Assembly (NCBI GenBank): GCA_964619055.1
Contig: CAZUDB010000013.1
Location: 1-64,000, forward strand
Direction of reading: 5' to 3'
From: CAYVUM01 sp964619055
GTDB lineage: Bacteria > Pseudomonadota > Alphaproteobacteria > Rhodospirillales > Defluviicoccaceae
DNA: 64,000 bases
Shown piece after piece: positions 37,140 through 46,116 of the stretch (its first letter is position 1; the number at the start of each line of letters is the position of its first letter). The notes below the pieces were generated by a model. The model was not told the DNA's origin. It did no database searches and saw only the letters and a list, made by a program, of their open reading frames with translations. The position numbers were made by a program, and so were the translations under genes.

Positions 37140-38576
37140 CTAAGCGACCCGGCTCGCCAAGTGATCGCCCAAGCGAAAGCCCCAGGCGTATATGGTCAGC
37201 GCCGGGTTGACCCGGCTGGAACGTGGCAGGACGCTGCCGTCGGCCACGTAGAGGCCACTCATGCCATGCACCTTGCCGTTTTCGTCGACCACGGACGCGG
37301 TAGGGTCGGTTCCGGTGACGAGGCTGCCGAGCGCATGGGCAGTGCCGGCCAAACCCATGTATTTATTGACGCCCACGAGCCCGGCGCGCAGCAATCGCCC
37401 AAGCCAGGCGTTGACCGCGTTGCGGTGCTCCCGGTGGGACGGCTTGATACGATGCAGGTCGTAGTCCATCACCGGTGTTCCGCTACCGGAGCAGGTGACG
37501 ATCCGGTTGTCGGGGTGGGAGCCGTCCTCGGTGGTGATGAAGAACCCGATCGCGCGCGCGCCGGCCGCGTTCAGCACGAAGGTGGGAACGGCCGCCGGCA
37601 GTTGCGCGCTCAGGATCTCGCCGTCGATCCAGCCGAGGCATTGGACGGTGGAGTGCGGGTACGTGTCGTTGAACAGTATCGCGGTCTTGCGCAGCACATC
37701 GTGATCGGTGAAGGGCGAGAAGCCGAGCACGGCCGAGTTGAGATGCATCTTGAAGTTCGCGCCGACCATTGACGTTGATGGCAGGCTTTCGCCCAGACCC
37801 GTCTCATTCAGATAGTCCTGCAGGATGCGGGGCGAGGTCATGGCACCGGCGGCGAGGACAACCACGGGGGCATGATAGGTCGATCCGTCAGCGCAGCGGA
37901 CGCCGCCAACAACGCTAGCGTCGCCGTCGCCGGGCAGCAGCGCGGTCACCGACTTGCCGGTCGCCAGGTTGAAGTGCTCGTCATCGGCAATCGGCTCGAT
38001 CAAGCACACCTCCGCGTCGGACTTGTAACCCGATGGCGAGGCATAGCCATCGAAATGCTTGGCCTCAGCTGGATCGTTCACGATGGCCTTGCTCAGGCCG
38101 AGCGGCAGGCGATCACATCGCCATGCCGGGTCCGCAGTGGTGATCTTATCGAGAAGCGCCTTAAGTTGCGGCTCATTGTCGAAGGTTTCGACCTTAAGAA
38201 GTTGCTCCGCATGGTCGTAATAAGGCGCCAGCGTGTCGTAGCCGAACGGCCAGGCCAGGCATTGGTGGTCGGCGTCGGCTTCGAACTCGGCGGGCGAGAA
38301 CCGCAGCAGCGCCGCACCATACCATTTCGTCTTGCCGCCGACGTTGTAGAACTCCCCGGGGATGAATTCCCGATTTTGGCCGTCGACCCAGGTGTTCTTG
38401 TTCTTGAACACGCCCTCCTTGAACACCGTCTTGGTGTCGAGGGTTGAGCCGTCGCGGGGCAGGGCCTCGCCCTTTTCCAACACCAAAACCCGTTTTCCGG
38501 CCTTGGTTAGGCGGTGCGCCGTGCTGGCCCCGCCGGCCCCGGAGCCGATCACGATGACATCATATCGTTCGGTCAT
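37140..38576 (-). CDS. GMC-family FAD oxidoreductase
   Basis: Flavin-dependent oxidase or dehydrogenase acting on an alcohol or sugar. The 478-residue protein has the FAD-binding YDVIVIGSGAGGASTAHRL at the N-terminus and LYVADGSVLPRSS followed by VNPALTIYAWGFRLGDHL at the C-terminus, which supplies the active-site His/Asn region. It is shorter than classic choline dehydrogenases and lacks a signal peptide. Genes for a glucose-dehydrogenase-like SDR and an aquaporin precede it, and a VOC protein follows after 3 bases, suggesting oxidation of a sugar or polyol. Substrate is inferred from context only. Confidence 0.88.
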   Translation of the reverse strand: MTERYDVIVIGSGAGGASTAHRLTKAGKRVLVLEKGEALPRDGSTLDTKTVFKEGVFKNKNTWVDGQNREFIPGEFYNVGGKTKWYGAALLRFSPAEFEADADHQCLAWPFGYDTLAPYYDHAEQLLKVETFDNEPQLKALLDKITTADPAWRCDRLPLGLSKAIVNDPAEAKHFDGYASPSGYKSDAEVCLIEPIADDEHFNLATGKSVTALLPGDGDASVVGGVRCADGSTYHAPVVVLAAGAMTSPRILQDYLNETGLGESLPSTSMVGANFKMHLNSAVLGFSPFTDHDVLRKTAILFNDTYPHSTVQCLGWIDGEILSAQLPAAVPTFVLNAAGARAIGFFITTEDGSHPDNRIVTCSGSGTPVMDYDLHRIKPSHREHRNAVNAWLGRLLRAGLVGVNKYMGLAGTAHALGSLVTGTDPTASVVDENGKVHGMSGLYVADGSVLPRSSRVNPALTIYAWGFRLGDHLASRVA

Positions 38577-38607
38577 GCTCGCCTGTCCTGCTCATGTCGC
38601 GGCGCCG

Positions 38608-39456
38608 TCAGGCGACCGCGGCCTTGTCCTGTTGCTTGTCCTTGTCGTCGGTTCGGCCCGGTTCATGGCCACAGTGGATGCACCGGTACCGATAGTCATG
38701 GTTCAGCTTTGCGCAGAACCAGCGATGACTGAACCCCGCGACCCGAAAGATCTCCACGGCGACCAACATGCCAACGACGGGTGCCGTGAAATAAATCCAC
38801 AACAGATCAAAGCTGTTGCTGGGGAATGCGGATGCGAACGACCGGGCCGGGTTGATGCTCATGCCGGAGAGGGGTGCGAAAAAGGTGATGTAGCTGGCGA
38901 CCATGACACCGGCAAAGAGGCCGATGCGCGGCATCAGCCGATGTGAGGAGAGGGCCGTCAACACCATCAGCATCAAGCCCCCCGCCATTGCCACTTCCAC
39001 CGCGTACGCCACCGCTACGCCCGCGGCCCCCGGAAGAGTATTGACGAAAAACACTGGCGGCTCGGCGAAGGCAGCCCCCAGGACGACCCAGACCAGCAGG
39101 ACTCCAAGGGTGCCGCCCAGAAATTGCGCCAGAACGTAGAATCCAGCGTCGACGGTCGTGACCTTGCCAAGGCGAAGAAAGGTTAGGGTGATGGCCGGGT
39201 TGATATGCGCACCCGAGCGTTTGCCCCATGGCGAATAGATGATGGCCACGGCGGTCAGGCCCATGGCGAGCCCCATCAGCGCGCGCCGCACATCCGGATC
39301 GGGAATGGCCGCGTGCACCGGCGAGCCTGGGTACTCAAGCACCGTCGCTACCAGTCCGGCTGCAACCATGAAGGTGCCGAGACCCCATGCTTCCATGAGG
39401 TACTCGGGCCAATGGTTGCGTAGCGCGGCCGTGATCGTGTCGACCACTGGCGGCAT
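38608..39456 (-). CDS. Aquaporin/MIP-family channel with C-terminal Cys/His tail
   Basis: Six-helix water or small-solute channel of the inner membrane. Both NPA half-helix motifs are present in the 282-residue protein: SGAHINPAIT and MSINPARSFA. The Arg after the second NPA belongs to the selectivity filter. After the last helix the protein continues about 45 residues into the cytoplasm with CAKLNHDYRYRCIHCGH, whose three Cys and two or three His look like a metal-binding knuckle, then a charged DDKDKQQDK tail. That extension is not usual for aquaporins. It follows the SDR gene with 2 bases between them, in the same operon. Confidence 0.88.
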   Translation of the reverse strand: MPPVVDTITAALRNHWPEYLMEAWGLGTFMVAAGLVATVLEYPGSPVHAAIPDPDVRRALMGLAMGLTAVAIIYSPWGKRSGAHINPAITLTFLRLGKVTTVDAGFYVLAQFLGGTLGVLLVWVVLGAAFAEPPVFFVNTLPGAAGVAVAYAVEVAMAGGLMLMVLTALSSHRLMPRIGLFAGVMVASYITFFAPLSGMSINPARSFASAFPSNSFDLLWIYFTAPVVGMLVAVEIFRVAGFSHRWFCAKLNHDYRYRCIHCGHEPGRTDDKDKQQDKAAVA

Positions 39457-39458
39457 GC

Positions 39459-40319
39459 TCAGCCCCCGGTCTCAAAACCCGGATAGAGGGTCATGCCGCC
39501 GTCCACATACAGGCAGATGCCGTTGATGTAATCGGAGTAGTCGGATGCGAGCCACACGGCCGCTTGGCCGATGTCCTCGGGTTCGCCGATCCGCTTGTAG
39601 GGGACCAGCTTCATAAGCTCGTTATAAGCCTCGGGCGTGTCCCAAGCGTCCATGTTGATGGGCGTACGAATGGCGCCGGGCGAGATCGCGTTAACGCGAA
39701 TGCGCCATGCGGCAACCTCCTGAGCGACGCTCTTCATCATCAGCATGACGCCACCTTTGGACGCTGCATAGTTGACGTGGCCCGCCCAGGGGATGATGTC
39801 ATGAACGGAACTCATGCAGATGATCTTGCCGGCCGCGCAGGATACTTCTGAGCGCACCCCGCGCCGCTTGAACTCACGAATGGCTTCGCGCGCACACAGG
39901 AACTGACCCGTCAGATTGATGCTGATAACCTTGTTCCACTGCTCGATCGTCAACTCGTCGAAGGGTGCGTCCGATTGAATGCCGGCGTTGTTGACCAGAA
40001 TATCAACAGTGCCGAACTCCTCGATGGCCGCCTCAAACATGGCCTGCACTTCGTCTTCCTTGGACACATCCGCCCGGAGCGCCATGGCGTTGATGTCGCA
40101 CCGACGCTTGATTTCCTGAACGGTGTCCTCGGCCAAGTCACGATTGCCGATGTAGTTTACGGCCACATCGGCGCCTGCGTGGCCGAGTGCGATCGCGACC
40201 TGCTTGCCGATACCGGAGCTGGCACCCGTGACCAGGGCTTTTTGGCCTTTCAGAATCTGTTGCCGCTCCAAGGATGGCATGACAACGGGCGGATGTTGTG
40301 GAGGCGGGGCGTCATTCAT
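39459..40319 (-). CDS. SDR oxidoreductase, glucose 1-dehydrogenase-like
   Basis: Classical short-chain dehydrogenase of 286 residues: cofactor motif TGASSGIGK, NNAGIQSDAPF, catalytic Ser and YAASKGG (Y-x-x-x-K), then ISPGAIRTPIN and a C-terminal CLYVDGGMTLYPGF. The N-terminal extension of about 28 residues with PPPQHPP resembles general-stress SDRs annotated as glucose 1-dehydrogenase (YdaD/YhdG group). The ATG at 40319 is chosen because the upstream frame (to 40517) is unlike the family and GGGAGA lies upstream. It is the first gene of the minus-strand block ending at the glucosidase. Glucose as substrate is a family-level guess. Confidence 0.87.
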   Translation of the reverse strand: MNDAPPPQHPPVVMPSLERQQILKGQKALVTGASSGIGKQVAIALGHAGADVAVNYIGNRDLAEDTVQEIKRRCDINAMALRADVSKEDEVQAMFEAAIEEFGTVDILVNNAGIQSDAPFDELTIEQWNKVISINLTGQFLCAREAIREFKRRGVRSEVSCAAGKIICMSSVHDIIPWAGHVNYAASKGGVMLMMKSVAQEVAAWRIRVNAISPGAIRTPINMDAWDTPEAYNELMKLVPYKRIGEPEDIGQAAVWLASDYSDYINGICLYVDGGMTLYPGFETGG

Positions 40320-40532
40320 GAGGTGTTCTCCCGAGCGCGTCGTTGCTGCTTTGATGGTCCAGGATACAGCCTGGTTACGGTTTGGCGTGAACGAAAGTAC
40401 GTTTGCCGACTTGGTGACCGGACGCCTTGCCGCTTCGGACAGGGCAGTCCTGGCGGGATCTGCGCACGATGACGCTCCGACCGCGACGCCCGGTTCGCGA
40501 CATGAACGCATGGACATAAGGAGATGGCCCTT

Positions 40533-41714
40533 TTAGCGGCAATGATCGGGCAGGTCCTGGCCTGAAGCTTCGAGCAGCGCGTCGTTCAGGCGATCGGCGC
40601 GTTCGGCTTTGAGGAAGAGGCCACGCGTCGCGTCGGACACGCAGCGCAAACCCCCAAGCCCCCGGCCAATGGCAATCACGTTGATGGCGGCGTGGGGCAG
40701 CTGGGCTTTGAGGGTGCGGGCGGCGGCGCACGGATCGCCATTGCATGTATCGTGGCCGTCGGAAACGAGAACAATATTGACAGGTCTGTCTGCCACGCGT
40801 CCGCCGCTCACAAATCGGGGAACGCTGCCTAAAGCGTCCGCAAGCGCGGTGTAATTGTCGAGAGTGATGCCGCGAATGCGCGACAGGAGCTGTGGCCGCT
40901 CACCAGCGCTGAAGCGGCCTTGGAATCGAGGAGCGCGGCATTGGTTGAAGGTCATCAGTCCGAACACAATGTCGCCCGGAGCGCTCGTCACCACGCGTGA
41001 CAATGCGCGCTTGGCGATATCGATCCGATCCACGCCCGGGCTTTGCATCAGGCGCTCTTGGATTTGAAGTTGTTGCAACTGGCTGATGATGTCGCCGGCG
41101 CGCTGCAAGCGGTCTAACTCACGCTCGATCGCGGGATCGAGATCGTAATCGAACTTCATGCTGATGGAGGCGTCGACCACCAACAGGACCTCTGCCGTTC
41201 GCCGCGTTGGGCAGGATGCGGGTGGTTCGACCGACGGTGCATCGGGCCGGACCTCTGCGCGCATCGGCGGCTCCGGCTTAGGGCCCGGCACGACCAGGGG
41301 TAGGGGTGTTGGCTCGCGTACAGACTCAGGAAGCTCGGTCACGGCGGGGGGCGGCGTCGACGGGATGTCACAGACCGGAAGCTGCGCCAAGCTCTCATGG
41401 GCTTCACGCAGCCGGTCGCGCAAGTCGTCGTGGCGCTGTCGCTCGGCCGCGAGGCGGTCGTCGAACGGCGTGTCGGCTTGGCACAACTCCAGCAATACCG
41501 GGCCGCCGGGGACTGCGATGCCACACGCCTCAAACAATCGGGCGCCGCTGGCGACCAGGGCTGTTGCAAGGATCAGCCACAGGACCAAGGCGGTCCAACG
41601 CCCCCGCCGACCGATCGGAAACGCTGCGTTTTCCGAGTGGCCGCGTCCGGTCGCCGGATGTGTCGTGGTCTTGGTTGCGGAGCGTTGACGTGGTCCTCCG
41701 GCACCAAGGCCCAC
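40533..41714 (-). CDS. Membrane-anchored von Willebrand factor A protein (VWA-1)
   Basis: 393 residues: basic cytoplasmic N-terminus, one transmembrane helix at about 40-60, then a periplasmic region. After the helix comes a Cys module: C64 in FEACG, C78, a coiled coil and C115 in LPVC. A proline-rich linker leads to a VWA domain whose MIDAS motif D-A-S-I-S is at 181-185, with the later LVSDGHD stretch. Metal-dependent protein binding is expected. The GTG at 41714 directly abuts the stop of VWA-2, so it is the last gene of the cluster. The same Cys module occurs in VWA-2 and in the SrfA-like protein. Binding partner unknown. Confidence 0.85.
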   Translation of the reverse strand: MGLGAGGPRQRSATKTTTHPATGRGHSENAAFPIGRRGRWTALVLWLILATALVASGARLFEACGIAVPGGPVLLELCQADTPFDDRLAAERQRHDDLRDRLREAHESLAQLPVCDIPSTPPPAVTELPESVREPTPLPLVVPGPKPEPPMRAEVRPDAPSVEPPASCPTRRTAEVLLVVDASISMKFDYDLDPAIERELDRLQRAGDIISQLQQLQIQERLMQSPGVDRIDIAKRALSRVVTSAPGDIVFGLMTFNQCRAPRFQGRFSAGERPQLLSRIRGITLDNYTALADALGSVPRFVSGGRVADRPVNIVLVSDGHDTCNGDPCAAARTLKAQLPHAAINVIAIGRGLGGLRCVSDATRGLFLKAERADRLNDALLEASGQDLPDHCR

Positions 41715-42680
41715 TTACACGCATTCCTCGCGTAAGCCGGCGAAAATGGCATGGAGCAGGTCTTCACCGCTGGAGGACAGCGGCACCACCGCACCACGGC
41801 CATGGCTGGCTACGAACGCCTCATAGAAGGGCACCACCGCCGGATCGCCGACCACAAAAATGGGCTCGATGCCCGCGTTCTTGAGGATTCGGGAGACCGT
41901 GGCCGCGGACGGATAATCCTCATTAAGCGGATCGCCGTCCGCTTCGCCGTCTTCCTTGGCTCGAGCGCGGCGCAAGGCCCCTTCCACGAAGGCGGGGGCA
42001 TCGGTAACGACGATGACGTAACGTTTGGCGTCGTCGCGAAACCCAAGCTCGTCCGCACGACCCGACAACTCGACAAGCGCTTCGAACTGCGCCTCCTCGA
42101 TGCTTTCACCCCCTGACCCGACAGATAGGGAGCGCAGCACCTCGGACAGATCAGCGTCCGGTGCCAACGATGCGTGGGAACGAAAGACGTAGTCGCCGCG
42201 GTCTCCGTAGGGTGGGATCGGTTTATCGATAAAGGAGCCGAGCCCGAGATACACGTCCGAGCCGAGATCGCCGGAGGCCACTTGAGCGGTGAACGCATCT
42301 AGCGCAGCCGTGATATTTGGCAGGTCGTCATCAAAGGACTGCGACAAGTCCTGCAGGAAATAGACATCCGTTTTTTGATCATCGCGCGTGAACACGCAAT
42401 CCTCCGCACACGCCGGAACGTCGCCAAGCGCCTGCTCCAGGCGTGTGACTGCATCGCGCAGGTTCTGTTCCTCCATTTGCAGCGCCATCAGGTCACTGTC
42501 CCGATTAGGACGGTCGCAAAATTGGACGAACGGCGCTGATCCCGGAATGGCAACACCGCAAGCGGCGAACATCAACCAGCCAAGCGTGATGAGGAGAGCA
42601 ACGAGCACAAGCCATAGAACGACCCCGACGACAGGGGCGGCCATCGGTCGGTGACCGGATGATGCCTTGGCTGCTGTCAT
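41715..42680 (-). CDS. Membrane-anchored VWA protein, integrin-beta-like MIDAS (VWA-2)
   Basis: 321 residues: transmembrane helix at about 16-38, then C41 in AACG, C55, a coiled coil and C91, with an extra C95. The VWA domain begins VYFLQDLSQSFDDDLP, giving D-x-S-x-S at 111-115 in the D-L-S-x-S form used by integrin beta chains. YVIVVTDAPAFVEG and IEPIFVVGDPAVVPFYEAF follow, the latter resembling the strand-helix before integrin-type specificity loops. It directly precedes VWA-1 and follows a coiled-coil lipoprotein. Surface or periplasmic adhesion or sensing is inferred; no sortase or secretion signal beyond the anchor is seen. Confidence 0.82.
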   Translation of the reverse strand: MTAAKASSGHRPMAAPVVGVVLWLVLVALLITLGWLMFAACGVAIPGSAPFVQFCDRPNRDSDLMALQMEEQNLRDAVTRLEQALGDVPACAEDCVFTRDDQKTDVYFLQDLSQSFDDDLPNITAALDAFTAQVASGDLGSDVYLGLGSFIDKPIPPYGDRGDYVFRSHASLAPDADLSEVLRSLSVGSGGESIEEAQFEALVELSGRADELGFRDDAKRYVIVVTDAPAFVEGALRRARAKEDGEADGDPLNEDYPSAATVSRILKNAGIEPIFVVGDPAVVPFYEAFVASHGRGAVVPLSSSGEDLLHAIFAGLREECV

Positions 42681-42796
42681 GATGGTCCCCTTGACGTCTG
42701 TCCTTAACTCAGTTCCTAGACGGCAGAGACGCTCACTTGCGCCTTACCCGGGATCGTGCCGAAAGGACAGGGTCCCCAAAAAAAACACCGCGAGCG

Positions 42797-43321
42797 TTAT
42801 TCGACCACGCCCATCGAATTCAGAACGTCGTTAATGGCCTTGCGCTTGCGCGCGACATCTGTTTCCAGACGCGCGATTTCCGCTGCCGTTTCCGGTGGAT
42901 CGACGCGGGCGCCGGCGGTTCGCAGTTCGGCTGAGGTCAATTCCCGCTCCAGGACTTCGCGCCGGGCTCGCGCCTCGGCCGTGCTGGTATCGATGGTGTC
43001 CAGCCGACGTCGAAGACCCGCCAGGTCGCGATCTAGATCATTGATGCGCGCATCCAGTTTTGCCTGATCCTTGGCCAAAACCTGTGCTTCGGCTTCAAGG
43101 CGGTCGGTCTCCGCGCGGGTGAGTTGGGTTTCGGCGACCGTGCGTTCCGTATCGGCGCGAATGCCCGCAATGAAGTCCTCGTGGCCGCCGCCAAGATTGC
43201 AATAGCTGGCCTGCAGCACGTTGGGCGATACCCGTGGATCGCACGCATCGGTCCCGGTGGAGCAGGCGGCAACAAGGGGGCCCATCAGGACCGCAAGGAT
43301 CAAGGGATGCCATGGCCGCAT
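42797..43321 (-). CDS. Coiled-coil lipoprotein
   Basis: 174 residues with a signal sequence and lipobox L-V-A-A-C (Cys20 acylated). After a short Cys-containing head (CDPRVSPNVLQASYC) nearly all the rest is a long heptad coiled coil rich in Arg, Glu, Leu and Ala (for example AQVLAKDQAKLDARINDLDRD). The residue after Cys20 is Ser, consistent with outer-membrane sorting. It lies between the glycine-zipper lipoprotein and VWA-2. It may be a structural spacer or anchor, possibly filling the place of the TagQ lipoprotein of the type VI phosphorylation pathway; there is no sequence proof of that. Confidence 0.8.
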   Translation of the reverse strand: MRPWHPLILAVLMGPLVAACSTGTDACDPRVSPNVLQASYCNLGGGHEDFIAGIRADTERTVAETQLTRAETDRLEAEAQVLAKDQAKLDARINDLDRDLAGLRRRLDTIDTSTAEARARREVLERELTSAELRTAGARVDPPETAAEIARLETDVARKRKAINDVLNSMGVVE

Positions 43322-43494
43322 GCGTCGTCTCCCGTCACGGTATCATTGTGCTCGCAATCCGGTCCGCCGAGCGGCCTGGGCCGGATAGAGCAGGTGTGCA
43401 TAGATCGGCATCCAACCCGATCACCGACGGACGCACAATACTCATTGGATATCGGCTAACCAAATCGGGCAGGCGGACCAAGTCAAGGCAGTGC

Positions 43495-44217
43495 TCAGGA
43501 CGACAACGTTTCCTCGGCGGTATCCACTTCTGAGACCAGAACTGAGAGCTGCTGGTTCAACTGGGTCAACTCGGTCTCCAGCTCCCGCTTGCGACCTTCC
43601 AGTGCCGCCACCGCGGTCGGGTTGCGGTCCTGTTCTTCGTCGATGTGCTCGTCCACGGACTCAATGACGTCCTCGAGACGTTTGGTTGAGCCACCGATGT
43701 ACGCCTGCATCGCCTTGGCCTGGTTGACGCGGTTCTGATACTGCTCGCGATCGACAAGACCGGCCTTGTACCGCTCGCTAAGCTGGCGAAGCTCGGTCTG
43801 GCGCGCGCTCACCTCATTGGTGGCCGCTTTGCGGGCCTTGCGGGCTTCTGACAACTCAATTCCGGCTTTCGACAGCGCCTCTTCGGCGTTGGCCGCTTCG
43901 ATCGCATAGTCCTCTGTGATTTGACCCTGCACCCAGCCGAACACGGCTCCACTGGCACCACCGACGACGCCGCCGATGGCCGCACCGGTGATGCAACTGT
44001 CGAAGAAAATCTCACCAATCGCGCAACCGGCACCGGCTCCAATCAGAAGTCCACCCAGCCCGGCTTGGAGCGCGTAATCCTCGGCGTAGTCCGGGCCGGA
44101 ATAGTCAGCGACCGTCTGTGCATCGGCTGAACCGTTGACCTTCGGTGGCGATGACGCACATGCCCCAAGCGCCAAGGCAGCCACCAGCACAACGACACGT
44201 GATGTCAATGCCCTCAT
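43495..44217 (-). CDS. Glycine-zipper, coiled-coil lipoprotein
   Basis: 240 residues. A signal peptide ends in the lipobox A-L-G-A-C (Cys20). The region from about 50 to 95 is glycine-rich with small residues (LGGLLIGAGAGCAIG and GAAIGGVVGGASGAVFG), a glycine-zipper type membrane-inserting segment seen in outer-membrane lipoproteins. The remaining 140 residues are coiled coil ending in LNQQLSVLVSEVDTAEETL. It is the first gene after the TagR-like gene, with a 309-base gap, so it may start a separate transcript. It is a candidate outer-membrane anchor for the TagR/VWA proteins by analogy with TagQ. Confidence 0.8.
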   Translation of the reverse strand: MRALTSRVVVLVAALALGACASSPPKVNGSADAQTVADYSGPDYAEDYALQAGLGGLLIGAGAGCAIGEIFFDSCITGAAIGGVVGGASGAVFGWVQGQITEDYAIEAANAEEALSKAGIELSEARKARKAATNEVSARQTELRQLSERYKAGLVDREQYQNRVNQAKAMQAYIGGSTKRLEDVIESVDEHIDEEQDRNPTAVAALEGRKRELETELTQLNQQLSVLVSEVDTAEETLSS

Positions 44218-44526
44218 CTCTCAATATCCCCGTCAAAACCGCCCCTCGTACACCGTGTAACGTCTACCTGAAGACGTCTGTGGCCAAAATCACAGTTATC
44301 GCGTCAAAGGCATTATCGTGCCTTTAGCAACGGCCCACGCAAGGAATGAACCCCCATCCTTCCTGCCGCGCCGCTATGGCTCCATCCCCGCCATTTCAGT
44401 CGTCGTTACAATCTTTACAGTACACTGGCGTAGAACCAGCTCGCCACAATTTCTTGCTGGTCGGCAGGCACTTAGCGGCATCTGGACACAATCTCGCCGA
44501 CAGGTCGCCACGGGCTGGCGCGATTG
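44218..44526. other. Intergenic gap inside the cluster with a small hairpin
   Basis: 309 bases with no gene, the largest gap in the Srf/Tag-like cluster. It contains a perfect 7-bp inverted repeat AAAGGCA/TGCCTTT at 44306-44325 with a 6-base loop, without a T-run on either side, so it could be an operator or weak terminator. A promoter for the downstream lipoprotein-VWA genes is expected here, but I see no good match. Confidence 0.45.
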
Positions 44527-46116
44527 TTAGGGGCTCGCCACCAGCTCAGACATGTAGGTGGCGATGTCGCCACCCTCGGCGTTCCAGCGCTTGGCCTGTT
44601 TGACAAACAGACTTGCGAACCGTTTCAGGCTCGGCGCTTCCATGCGCTCGTAACGGTCGGCGACCACCGCCAACTCGGCGTCGAGGATCTCGGCGCCGTA
44701 ATCCTCAGCCGTCTGGGTTAGCACGGCGGCGTAGACGGACTGGGTCAAGCCCTTGCGTTTTTCGATGCGGGCTCTGGTTAGCTCCAGCTTCTTCACGTGC
44801 TCCAAGTCGTCCGCGCGCAAAGCCTCAGGCTCGCCATAGCTATCAAGCGCCACGTCGATACGTTGGCGCTCGCGGTGTTCGCTGCGATACTGTCGGATGG
44901 CAAGGGAGCCGGCCTGAATGGAGGATCGGACGGCGCGCCGCTCCACGTCGGCGCGATCGGATTCTTGGGCTCGCACGGTGGCGGCCACCGCTTCCAGATC
45001 GTCCTGAATGTCCGCATCGCTGGTTGCTTTTGCCAGGGAGTCCAGGGCCTCGGCGGGATCCGCGCCGGGGACCGCGACCCGGCTCGCGCGAATGGCCTCC
45101 GGCCAATCGGTTCGCAATTCAGCGATGCGGGTATGGCTCACCAGGACCGGTGCGGCGATGGCGATGCGAAATCCCGTGGTGGGCGCGGCCATTTCCTGAC
45201 CAGTGCTGTCGTTGAAGTAGCTGTACTCGGTTCGCATCGCCGTCGACAGAATGCGCCGATCGGTCAGGCACGATCCGCCCTTCACAATGAAGCCGCCCCA
45301 TTGGCCATGGAGGCGCCCACCGCGATTGAGGCGGAATGGCTCCAGAATGATCTCCTCCACATTGCCGACGATATCGTGGAGCCCGAGCGGATTGGGTTTC
45401 AGCAGGCCGATCAGCTGAGTGTTTCCGCTGCATGACGCTGGGCCCTGATACCAGGCGTAATCACTAATCGGTCCCTCCATGGGAAACAGCGGTTTGCGGA
45501 ATGCTCCGTCGCCGACCGCCTGACCGCCTCGCGCGGCGAATTCCCATTCTGTCTCCGTCGGCAGCCGCACGAAGGCGCGCCGTCCATCCTCCACCGGCAG
45601 GGCATCGCGGGCGTTGGCGTGGAGCCACGTGGAGAGGATGCGGGTGAAGGTCACCGCATCGAACCAGGAGACGGCCTCCACCGGCAGCCGGCCGCGGTTG
45701 CGGGGTCGAGGGCAGCTCTCCGACATCACCGCCGCAAACTGATCGGCGGATACCTCATATTTGCCAAGGTAATAGAAGCGTGCGCGGGGATCGTTGCTGT
45801 CGCTTAACGAGCCCGCAATGTAAGCGAAACGCACCTGATCGGCATACTCGCTCTCCGTATCCGCCGTGCCGAGCCGGACACGGTCGTCGGTGAGCCAGTT
45901 GTCCGGCAGGATTGTCGGAATGCGCCGCAGCGCCAATCGGCCGTCGCAGGGAAGCGGAATTACGAAGTCATCTTCCGAAGGCTTCGGATTCCAATACCGC
46001 TCGGACCAAGCCTCGGCCTTGAGCCCACCGGGCAGTCCGAGCACGCCGAGTGCCAGCATCATTGCCGTCACGATCTCCGCACCACGCCGGACGCGCGGCA
46101 GTCGCTCAAAGAACAT
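44527..46116 (-). CDS. TagR-like periplasmic SUMF1/FGE-fold protein
   Basis: 529 residues with an N-terminal signal peptide (MMLALGVLGLPGGLKAEA). Residues about 40-330 are a formylglycine-generating-enzyme-like domain: YYLGKYEVSADQFAAVM, LPVEAVSWFDAVTF, RLPTETEWEFAARGG, LGLHDIVGNVEEIIL, KGGSC and TTGFRIAI. The usual GNVWEW and RGGSW are altered (GNVEEI, KGGSC), so enzyme activity is doubtful. The last 200 residues form an Arg/Glu-rich coiled coil. In type VI secretion TagR has this fold and activates the kinase PpkA from the periplasm. The start overlaps the TagS-like stop by 11 bases. Role by analogy: sensor partner of the PpkA-like protein. Confidence 0.82.
   Translation of the reverse strand: MFFERLPRVRRGAEIVTAMMLALGVLGLPGGLKAEAWSERYWNPKPSEDDFVIPLPCDGRLALRRIPTILPDNWLTDDRVRLGTADTESEYADQVRFAYIAGSLSDSNDPRARFYYLGKYEVSADQFAAVMSESCPRPRNRGRLPVEAVSWFDAVTFTRILSTWLHANARDALPVEDGRRAFVRLPTETEWEFAARGGQAVGDGAFRKPLFPMEGPISDYAWYQGPASCSGNTQLIGLLKPNPLGLHDIVGNVEEIILEPFRLNRGGRLHGQWGGFIVKGGSCLTDRRILSTAMRTEYSYFNDSTGQEMAAPTTGFRIAIAAPVLVSHTRIAELRTDWPEAIRASRVAVPGADPAEALDSLAKATSDADIQDDLEAVAATVRAQESDRADVERRAVRSSIQAGSLAIRQYRSEHRERQRIDVALDSYGEPEALRADDLEHVKKLELTRARIEKRKGLTQSVYAAVLTQTAEDYGAEILDAELAVVADRYERMEAPSLKRFASLFVKQAKRWNAEGGDIATYMSELVASP

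Noticed and set aside
36297..37772. 491-codon open frame opposite the VOC and GMC genes
   Set aside because: Spans two good genes antisense and shows no domain pattern.
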